Origin: Symsagittifera roscoffensis
Lineage: Eukaryota > Xenacoelomorpha > Acoela > Convolutidae
Direction of reading: 5' to 3'
Length of the DNA: 64,000 nucleotides
Assembly: GCF_963678635.1 (NCBI RefSeq)
Contig: NC_087067.1
Coordinates: forward strand, 39,011,379-39,075,378
The notes beneath the pieces were generated by a model. It was not told the origin of the DNA, ran no database searches, and saw only the letters and a program-made list of their open reading frames with translations. This document shows positions 11,901 to 22,100 of the stretch, in pieces. A program made the position numbers and the translations under genes. Numbering within the stretch: position 1 is the stretch's first letter; each line of letters begins with the position of its first letter.

Positions 11901-14900
11901 GGCGATAACAGTTCGTATACTTCCAAATTGACCTTAAGAATCGAACATAATTTCTTACTATCATTGAGTTGACAAGACATATTCATATCCCTTCTTTTCT
12001 TGTTACCTGAAGCTGCTTCAGCTCGTCGTTCATGGCGGACTTCTGCTTGGTCACTTCCTCTGACTCTCCCTTCAACTCTTGCAGCTTCATCTCAGTCGAG
12101 GCCATTAGCTTCTTGATCACCGAGATAGCCGCCTCGAAATTATTCACAGCATTCGTGTAGTTCTTTCCGTTCGTCAAATTAACACCCGCCATAAAGTAGG
12201 CTTCGGCGAGAGATCTTTCGAAAAAACTCTTTTCTTTGTCGTTCGAAGAGTCCTTGCCGATGTTGGCAATTGCAGCCAGGTACACTTCTATGCACTTTTT
12301 GAACTCCACTTCAGCGTCAGTATGGTGACTAGACTCCATCAGATTCTCACCCAATTTGAGAAAGCATTGGGCTAACAAGTCGGTCCTTCCTTCAATCTGA
12401 ACAAAGAGCTCTATCAACATTGCTCCAAGTTTTTGAGATCCTATAACTCTCCCCTTTTTTATATTCACCTTCCCAAAAATCCATTCCTCAAACTTCCAAA
12501 ACTTCGCCGAATTATCATTAACGATAATTTTTAGACGATAACGAAGAATTGAGCAATCATTCTTTGTTAGTCGTTAAAAAATTTGCCGATTTCAAATATC
12601 CGTTAATTCGAAAAACAACCATCCACTGTCTCGGGTTTGATATATATTCGATGCTTGACAATGATAACCGATTTGTATTTACATGTATGGACAAATCGAT
12701 TATCATTGAACCAGGAAAAAGATAAGACACCTCTTGGTCCGTGGCTGCCTCGAACAGTTTCCTGGCCCAGTCCAACATCTGCCACGAGAGCTTCAGACTG
12801 TCGTCGTCTTCATCATCATCATCTTCGTCATTCTGTTCCTCCTCAATATTCTCTTCGTCCATCACTGCATCTTCACCATCGGCTAAGATTAAGAAAAACT
12901 AAGAAACTGAAACGTTCAACCTAATTTAAGGGACAAATAAGCCAAAATAATTATCTAAGCCTTGATATCTATCTTTTTACAGAATGCCATCGCTTTGTAA
13001 CATGTGAATTGTGTTCTGACGCTACAACTTCCACCCCAGAAGTTAACAACATCAACCTTTCTCTTGGTCGGCAGTTGTCTCTTCAGTGGTTTCTTCATCA
13101 ACAGAAGCGTTCTCCTTATCCTCCTCGCCCTCTTTCGCTTCATTGTCTTCAGTCGTCGTTTTATCTTCATCCTTCTCTTCGGCTGTCATTGACTTATCAT
13201 CCTCGGCTGTTTCGGTTTGTTCAATTTCGTCTTTTTCTTCGCCCTCAGCAGCCGCTTCTTCCATAGCCTCAGCTACCTAAAAAATCACCCTTTTATATTC
13301 AGTTAAAAATTGTACGTAAAGCAGCAATCTTACCATGCAAATCGTTTAGAACTTCTCCGCTGCTTTTCAATTCTAATGTTTTTGTTCAACAAAGTTTTGG
13401 CTTTTAGAGTTTATTACTCTTAGTTGTTAGGTGGAGAACTCCACACAAATGATAAAATTGATTCTGGATGGGTGGTAATGGGTGTGAATAATTACCTTTT
13501 CACGTACATCTTCTTTCTCCTGTTCCGTGAGGGAGTCTGGGTCTTCAACAACCACACCCTCCTCATTCTTACTACGGGCGTTGTCTTCAGTCACTTTGGG
13601 ACCCTTCTGAGGAGTGTCGCCACTTGGGATACCCTACAACAAAATTATACTGTTGAACAAAATGCCCGTTGAATTTTGGCCTCAACAAATGCCCCATCGT
13701 ATAAACTAGGGATTGCCAGAGAATAACTATATAATCACAGGTTAATTAGCATCGACCGTACTAGTGGCATTGAAAACTATATCAATTGTACTTGACTCTA
13801 GGTTCGCCTACAAGAGCACTAAAAAGCGCCACAAATACAAAAAAAAAATTGGTGTGACAGGTTGGGATTTAATTGCTCCAAAGCAATCATTTGTTATCGT
13901 TATCACGATGTACATGGGTCGTTAGATCGTGTATTCAATCTCCTGTCATGTCATGACAATGGTTGTGCTAGGACGTGCTCTCATTTGACCTCTATCTTCA
14001 GGTGTGCCTCAGCCAGCCCAATTTCCGCAGCAATAGTGGTACCACGTGATAACTCCTCGGATGCAAAAAGGGCGTGAGTAGCAAAAAAAAAGCTTCGTCC
14101 AGCATATTTTTTTTTTGTAATCCCGAATATTTTTGTTTTTGGAGTACTTGATTGCTATTAGCCTATGTGATATTAAAATATATCATTATGATAATGGTGC
14201 AGCGTTTTGAGACCCTACTGGGTCTGTTTGCCGTCCTCTCGGGGTTAAATTAAATTGCATAAAATACACAGAGAACTTGTTTTAACTCGTTAAAATCTCT
14301 TGTTGTCTTTCTTTTTAATAACTGCCTGGACTGTTGGGAAATCATAGCAGCGGACTATGTTTAGACAGGCTGTACAGAATTTTATAGATACAATTGTTAT
14401 TTTTTGGACAAGCATGGGATCTATTTTACTGAGTGAAGCTTTTAACAGCCCAAAACAGACTGACTTTCCACCTTTCAGATTATTTTAAGGCTACTATCAT
14501 CTTTTAGCATTAAAGATTCCTCCATAAAGTTGAGCCCAAAAGTTCACCTACCTGCAAAGCATTTCCGAGCACGTCGTTTTCTACTCTTGCCAATTCCATC
14601 AGGGCATTTCCATACCAGAAGTAACCCTTCGCACACTTCACATTACCTTCTCCAAACACCTTGTCAAACTGGGCACATGCCTCCGACAATGTCGCCACCG
14701 CCTGCGTCGGATTGTCGCAGAACAGATCACGCTTTCCTTTTGTCAACAACTCCGTCGCACTTTCAACCGTAGCCAATTCTTCAACTTTGGCTTCTGATGC
14801 GTTCTTGGAATCTTCCGTCTTTTCAGACCCGTTCACGTGGTCTCCGTTTTCAGTGAGCGTTCCATTGTCAGGTTTCTTTTCGGCAACTGTAGCCGAGATT

Positions 14901-14974
14901 TCGGTGGTCTTGGATTCCACTGGTTTGCCACTGGGAGAAGCTGCAGTTACTGTAACTTCAGGAGCATTGACCAT
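8973..14974 (-). CDS. NASP: NASP histone chaperone (SHNi-TPR), complete, 8 exons
   Basis: NASP binds H3-H4 (and in vertebrates linker histone) and keeps the soluble histone pool stable. Minus-strand exons: 14552-14974, 13496-13633, 13057-13276, 12731-12882, 12007-12396, 11574-11717, 9600-9770 and 8973-9131; every junction is GT-AG and phases sum to 1797 nt (598 residues plus stop). TPR1 lies near residues 72-105 (TELLTKGKRDLF). An Asp/Glu-rich insert (about 188-295) follows TPR1 and splits the second TPR, as is typical of the family; SLKLSWQMLDWARKLFE resumes TPR2. TPR3 and TPR4 are in exon 5 (FLKLGE, AEAYFMAGVNL), followed by a coiled segment. Basic NLS-like clusters are at the C-terminus (VKRKSPLKEK in exon 7, KRK and KKAK in exon 8). 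Size falls between vertebrate somatic and testicular isoforms. The 9771-11573 intron hosts a MULE relic. Confidence 0.94.
10423..11270 (+). pseudogene. MULE-type transposase pseudogene inside NASP intron
   Basis: A plus-strand frame opens with ATG at 10423, has a TAA near 10519, resumes as RAIVFSTLPGLDLLSLSDD, and contains LFLIFTLCYPTKRNQ, the region where MULE/FLYWCH-associated transposases have a catalytic-core block ending in P-x-K. After a frameshift near 10755 the next frame reads VWRHVQSSG, then LLATAFLPVADVPNAFELLQ and, past one in-frame TAG (11016-11018), WSNG, LTNNAVKGWNSNF and HPSFPKLIENFQ, matching the family's TNN-x-x-E-GW-H block. The order of blocks is that of animal Mutator-like transposases. 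Two stops and a frameshift show it is dead. Terminal inverted repeats were not located. Orientation is antisense to NASP. Confidence 0.72.
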
Positions 14975-16109
14975 TTTGACTCACAATTTGATTAAAAATT
15001 TGGGTAATTGCGATTAAAATTATTAATTTAGTTAAAATTGAGCTCAGAACTGATGTGAATAATGCGAATTGAGTTTGTTTCCAGAAGATGAGAGAGTGGC
15101 ACAGTAGAATCTGAAATGATTGACCTTGACCTTCAAACTCCTACTTGTCTGCTCTGGCAATAATTACTTCCGTTAGCATTGAGGTCAAACTGAGCTCAAA
15201 ATCTGAGCTTGCAACAAAATATTTAAAAATTGGACTTGAAGAGTGTCGATAAAATTCAGCTACTAATTCAGGTATTCTAACCGCGTGCAGAATTCGCTTC
15301 CATCTGCGCAAATTTTTGACATTTAATAGTTTTTGATATCCAAAAGTCTTATTACTAAGGTATTTCAGCCAAATTTTATTGCCTAACTGTTCAAGAAAAG
15401 AAGCTAAACCTCAGCTATTGTGAGAAGCCTAACCACAGCAATTGTAAAAAAAAAACAAAAGGATTCGAACATTTACAATTGTTTCCAGGAATCGGAAAAA
15501 CTCAAATAATTGAAGCTAATTGGCGAGGAAAAATTGATTGAAGTGCAGGTTTGATAATTAAGAATAAATACATATGTTTTCACACCAGCTACGAAAATGA
15601 AATCAATAATCGGAGAAATAAACGCATTGAAAATAAGCACCGTATCTAAATTAGTACTGAAGGAGTGATTAGGATCGAACCAAGGACGGATTTTAATATC
15701 TTCGGGAGAATAGTGATTATATCGTTCAACTTGGCTGCAGAGTAGTCCGTAAGATTTGCTGACAATCTTAACAGCTCTAACATTCTGCTGATTGCTGGGG
15801 TCTATTCAAGTATAATTGCTTCAGAAATAAAAAAAACTGAACTCTCCGCCCTCATCTAGAAATCCGTCCTTATAATTTTGCATTTACAAACTAAAGCTGT
15901 GTTTCTAATAAATAAGCAAGGAGAATTGTTTTGTGTTTTCAAGGTGGCGAATAGAAGAATGTATCCTTCAAACAAATTAGTGTTTTTGACAACCTTCTAC
16001 TCATGGATCGAGAATATTCGAGAAGATTCTACGCTCCATCAAACTATACATAAACTTCCAAAATATAGGATTCAGCTCAAAGAATGAGATCTTCGCATTG
16101 ACCACATGT
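14975..16109. other. Intergenic between NASP start and KLHL18 stop
   Basis: About 1.1 kb separating two same-strand genes; must hold the NASP promoter and KLHL18 3' UTR. AT-rich, no repeat or small gene recognised. Its longest frame (15878-16087, plus) has no family signature. Confidence 0.5.
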
Positions 16110-19100
16110 TCATTTATTCAAGACGGCAGCCCCGATTCCTCCTTCATGGCAAATCATACTAGTCGTAAACTCCCACGTATTCGATTCCGGGTTGTACACC
16201 TCCACCGAACTCAGATTCGAAGTTCCGTCGAAACCTCCGAGGGCATACAGTCTGCCTCCATTGGCCACTACACTTACGCGGCTCCTGGCACACTGCATGG
16301 GTGCAATGGGGGACCATGCATTGGGATACTGGTCGTACACTTCACAGGATGACAGGAATTTGCTTCCGTCGTAGCCTCCACACACGTAGATTCTCCCGTT
16401 CAGAACTGCCGCTCCTTAAACACAATCACTATCTGAGTTTTGAAAAGCCATAAAAGAGAAATTCCTATCATTTTTTGTATGCCTGTTATTTGAACGAGAT
16501 AGATTTAAAAAATCATACCAGACAACTCGCGTGCAAACTATATGTAATTTTAAAATTGTTTTATTGAAAGTATGGCTTCGAGATTAAATCAATGGTCATT
16601 GTCCAAAATGAGCAAAAATTTAATATTTATGGGGAACATTGCATTTAACAGTAAGATTACGGAAAACTAGATAATTGCAAGCCATGAAAGGTATTGGAAA
16701 TTTCACAAGGAAACAAAATTGATTGTCCACAGCTACCTAAATTCTTTCCGCATCTTCCACAAGGATTCATTGTTTTGCGAATACTTCTTTAATTTTGTCG
16801 CATGAACTAACCGTGTCTACACCTCTTGGACATCATAGGAGCAACCATAACCCAGTCCTGGCTCTCAGCGTCGAACATCTCCACGCTCTTGAAGATGCTC
16901 AGTCCATCGTGGCCTCCGATTGCAAACAGATACCTGTCGTCCAGCACACAGCAGCCAGTCGCACTCCTCGCCTTCAACATTGGAGTCCCCACCCTCCAGC
17001 AGTCGTCCTCCAAAGGACTGTAGAGCTCGATCGTGTTCAATGATGCAATTCCTGTGATTACATGATAAAAGGATAGTAAATTATAAAAGGATTCAAACGC
17101 AGAGGCGAAGCTGCACTTCGCAAACAAAAGCGGAAAACGGCAAAAATAAGCTCTAAAATTTTTTTAGCATCTATCGGAATCGACGCTTCTCTGATCTGAA
17201 GATTGAAAGTCCAACGTCCTCTCCTCACATCTCCACCAAAAATCCGTGTCGAATCGAACACCTAATACATAGCCAATGCTATGCCGCAAAACTTCACAAA
17301 AGTTAACACATTTCATGCGAGCTCCCATAGAAAAAAAAGCGAACTCGTAAGATAACACAACGCTCGCTAGTTCGCGTGTTCAATCCAGAACATATTTAAA
17401 AAAAAAACCAAATCCATCTTAAAATTTGTCATCTTCATAAAAATAATCGCAGTTCAGTTGTAACAAATACAAAAATTATTCTCTATAACATTAACCATTG
17501 TATCCGCCACACACGATGATAGTGTCCTTCACCACCACCGCACTCAGCACACTTCTCTTGGTGTTCAGACTCGGACACATTTCCCAACATCCCCCCGAAA
17601 TGGGAACCCCTCCTCCCTCCACTAGAGGAGAATACCTCTCGACACTGTCCAGTCGGCGACACCCGTCGTACCCTCCGATGGCGTAGAGACTGTTGTTATG
17701 GACTGCCACGCCAAGACGACTGCGGGGTAGTTTGGTGGGCACACCCGGCATCCATTTCTGCAAAAAAATTCATTGTCATCAAAACAAACAATCAATTTGC
17801 ATTCTATCAGCAATCAGGTCTGTTTATTAAGCCAATCATGGTGAGCATCGATGAAATTTGAAACGAAAACTTGATCTTTGTCTTTGCGCATTTCCCAAAA
17901 GTCACCATAATATCAAATTCTCGGAAAATTTTTGCGATGTTAATAACATTTCCCTCCATAGCAATCAGTCATCTCCATGGCATCCTAGTAGTCCTTGAAA
18001 CTTCATTCATACCGTGGGAATTTTTCATTTACTCGCCTCATTTAAACAGTCGAAATGTTCGACGAAATTGACAGAATCCCCTGCCGAGGTGAGTCCCCCG
18101 ATGACATACACGTGACCCACTAGTTCCCGGCAACATCTGCCTCTCAGCTTCACTGGGTCTATGGCAGCCCTTCTGTCTGGGATAAGGTAGAAGTCCTTAG
18201 CCTCGTCCACCAGATCTCGACAGTCGTGGGAGGACTTGATGAGGTCATTGCAGGATACCACGTCACTGTAATCGTTAAAAATTATTTATTTGAATCATAT
18301 TAAAACAGCTATTTTGCAACCTGGAAACGAATATTCACTAGTCAAGCAATTCTTGTGTGCTTTTAGATGGATTAGCAACATCGTTACAAACCGTTTCTTT
18401 TTGATACCTTCTTTTTGCGAGATTTTCAATGACATTTTATTCAAAATGTTGTGATTAACTTATTAAATAGTGTTTCCAGATCAATGAATTGCTGAGCGCG
18501 CCGGGGTGCGCTCCAAATTATCATCGACAACAGAACTACAAACGATTATATCATTTTGGAACTGGAAGTTATCGACTATGCCAAACAAGAAAAAGACACC
18601 GAAATATTCATGTGGCTCTTGTGGTGATGAGTGCAATTTGAATACCTTACAATGTTCAGGGTGCTTCAAGTGGTTTCATCAACTGTGTTCAGGGGTTCCA
18701 GCCCCGGTTGTAACTTATCTCGGTAGTGTCAAAGGACTCATGTGGAGATGTGAACCATGCATCATAGAATCACATAACCGAAACAACGAAGCACCATTAC
18801 TGTTTCAGAAAAAATTCGAAGAAATATCCAAGCAACTGAACGAAGTCAAAGATCAACTCACGGAAATGAAAACTGAAAAAGAAACTGTTGTGACCCCAAA
18901 CAATGTTGTTCAACAATCTATGTCTGAAGTCACAAAAAAAAACCATCAGAGTGAGCGGCTTGCCTGAGAGCTCTGAAGACAACGTTTACAAACGGAAAAC
19001 TGACGACATCAAAAAAGTCAAAAACATAGCATTGAAATTGGGTTTCGAAGAACTTAGAATAAATGGTGTTATTCGAGCAGGTAAATACGACCCGGATAAA

Positions 19101-22100
19101 GACAGAACACTAATTGTGGAATTAACGTCAAGAACAGATGCCGAATTACTTGTATCCAAAGCAATTCTGGATAAGTTTGGAACGAAAAATAATGTTTACA
19201 TTTCCCCTGATCTAACCCGCGAAGAACGTCTTGAAGAAAGAAAAGTCCTCAAAAAAAGACGAGAACTAATAAATACTGGAACAGACAAAAATTCCATCAA
19301 AATCCGTAATCTCAAATTACTTGTTGATGGGGTTGTTGTCCCTGTCTGACTAGCACGTCCTCCGGCTCCGTCTGTTTTATTAATAAATGCAAGATCATTG
19401 AAAAAAGAAAATGGAATATCTAGCCTCATATTGGATCTCAATCAACTGAAACCTGATTTATGTTTAATTACCGAAACTTGGCTAAATGACTCTATTTTAT
19501 CGGACTCACTGAATATAAAAGGTTATGATCTTTTCAGATCTGACAGAAACTTCAATGCTACTTCCAAAACTAGAGCTGGGGGTGTGTGTATTTACGCATT
19601 AAAATCATTACAAACTGAATGTATATTGTTTGAAGACTCTTCGCATCAATCATTTTCGGAAACTTTATGGCTCAACTGTGTACTGAATGAACGAAACTTT
19701 TTTGTTGGCTGTATTTATTACCCGCCTGACTCAAACTGTGACATACAACTCGCAGAATATATACTGGATAAAAGAGAAATAGTACTTAGAAAAAATCCAG
19801 CCTGCACATTTCTCGTTGCTGGAGATTTGAATAACTTCAACAGTGACCTCTTGACCGACTTTAGCGACCTTGTACAAATTAACAAAAATCCAACTCGGTT
19901 TGAAAAAATTCTGGACAAAGTTCTTTGCTCAAAACCAGAGCTTTACAAACCAACCAGCGTCATAAACTGCTATTTGTCGACAGATCACTTAGCGGTTTAC
20001 TGTGAGCCCTTACAAGAAAAAACAGAAAGATACCACGCATCATTCAGAAAAGCAAGTTTTGCTAACAGAGAAGTATTTGGTATCACTTTGGACCGAGTAG
20101 ATATGTCCCTTATTGATTACTCTTGCCCAGACTTAGCCTTTACCCAGTTAAATAACTTGTTACTTGAACTTCTAGATGTTACCTGTCCTATAAAAACTGT
20201 GCGTCTTTCAGCTAGAGACCCCAATTACATGACTCCTCTGCTGAAATCGCTTCAAGAAAAAGTACCGCATGAAGAAAAAAGACAGAATTTCAACCGAAGT
20301 AGAAAATGCTATCAAAATGGAGATAAAGAAGAATCTCACAAAAAGTAAACGTGGAACCAAATCTTGGTGGCAAGAAGTGAACTATTTAACAGGCCGAAAA
20401 AACTTAACTTCTACAGCAAACCACGAACCTGACGAGCTGAATCAATACTTTGCGGACATTTGTACTTCTACGGAGTATATTGAGCCGCATGTATGTAACG
20501 TATCAGGTTATGACTCCCCAGAGGTCTCACTACAGCAAATAAACTCCCAGCTCAAACGATTAAAACAAACTGCTACCGGACCCGACCAGATTCCGTATTG
20601 GGTCTGGAAGGAGAACGCTCATTCGCTTGCAGAACCAGTGTTAAAGATATTGAACTTGTCAATATTGCAAACCAAAGTCCCCTCACTCCTGAAAACTGCA
20701 AAAATAGTTCCGATCGCCAAATGCAAAGCCCCTATGGGCCCTGAGGACTATCGACCCATCTCAATCACCCCAGTAATCTCTCGGTTCTTCGAAAGAATTA
20801 TTATGAAAAACTTCATCTCAGCACAGTACAACAGCTGGTTACCTAAAAACCAACACGGTTTCAGAAATTCAGCGTCTTCCACAACGGCTATGATTTGTCT
20901 TCAGCAAGAAATTGCTTCTTTTCAGAAAAGTAAAGCTGATTATATACAGATACTATCAATAGACCTTAGTAAAGCATTTGATAGAGCCCAGCATTCAATT
21001 GTAATTGATAAGCTACAATCAGTTAGACCGGAAATCAATCCATTCATAATCAATTGGATCGCAAATTTTCTTCAGGACAGAAAAATTTTCACGGAAAGTA
21101 ATTCTCAGCGTTCGAACTTGCTATGCATTAACCAAGGTGTTCCTCAGGGAACAGTTCTTGGCCCGCCGCTTTTCAACACAGTAAGCTATGATTTGGAGAG
21201 TACAAACAGTGCTAGAATTATAAAGTTTGCGGACGATGCAAACTCTGTGATAGCGGGGTTCGGCTCGGACGAAAACACGATGAAAGTTTTGGAGGAAATT
21301 AAAACTTGGTGCTCCACAAATAACTTCATACTCAACGAGGGAAAAACAAAACTGATGACTGTCAAACCGAATGACATTAGTTTAGTACCACAAGCTTTTG
21401 ATGGTATTGAGCAAGTGGAAGAGCTTAAAATTCTCGGAGTATTATTTGATAGCAGGCTTACGTTTTCATCGCACATCAAAAGTTTATGCAAAAAAGTAAC
21501 CAGCAGTATATACCTTTTGTATAGACTAAAGACATTTGGTATGAACATCTCTGCCCTTGATATTTTATACAAAATTTTGGTGCGTAAGAGTAAAATTACT
21601 TACGCATTACCGGTATGGGCATGTGCCAATTCGACCGAATTGGCCGATGTGGACAAAGTTCAGCGCAGGGCTCTTAAACTTGGTGTTACTTCTACATTTA
21701 CTCCAATTTTCGAGCTCATAGAGAACCATGACAACAAACTATTACAGTCAAGTTCAAAACAAGACCATATTCTTCATTCAAAATTGCCAAAACGAGAAAC
21801 TTATGCAGAAAACAGACTTAGAGAAAAAGCAGTTGCAGCACACGAAAAATTAGAAAAACATTTCAAGCTTTTTCCAGCCAGAGCCTTAAGAAACAAAAAC
21901 TTTCTATAAACTTTTGTTTGCTTTTGTTCTATCACGTGTAAGATAGATGTGTTTCTATCTTAATTTATTCTTTTCTTTTCTTTTCTTTTCAAAATCAAAT
22001 ACTCCTGGGACATGCATATATATATATTTAACTTTTTGCCGTATTCTCTCGTCAACTGTGCAGATATCACTGCTTGCTTGCAAACTAGCGACAGCTAGAG

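Larger units (their letters stand above)
18481..21991 (+). mobile_element. CR1/jockey-like LINE, nearly full length, in KLHL18 intron 4
   Basis: A non-LTR retrotransposon with ORF1 (PHD finger, coiled coil, RRM-like segment) and ORF2 (APE-type endonuclease plus RT), antisense to the host gene. It ends in a (CTTTT)n microsatellite tail at 21970-21990 instead of poly(A), as CR1/L2-type elements do. The 5' limit is set at the GC-rich start near 18481 and is approximate. Only two frameshifts and one in-frame stop separate it from intactness, so the copy is fairly young. Target duplications were not resolved. Confidence 0.85.

Noticed and set aside
13004-13280. Several plus-strand Ser/Leu-rich frames
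   Set aside because: Antisense readings of the GAA/GAG-rich acidic exon of NASP.
15640-15740. Possible tRNA-like segment with GGTTCGATCC on minus
   Set aside because: A lone B-box match with no credible A-box at the right distance and no cloverleaf.
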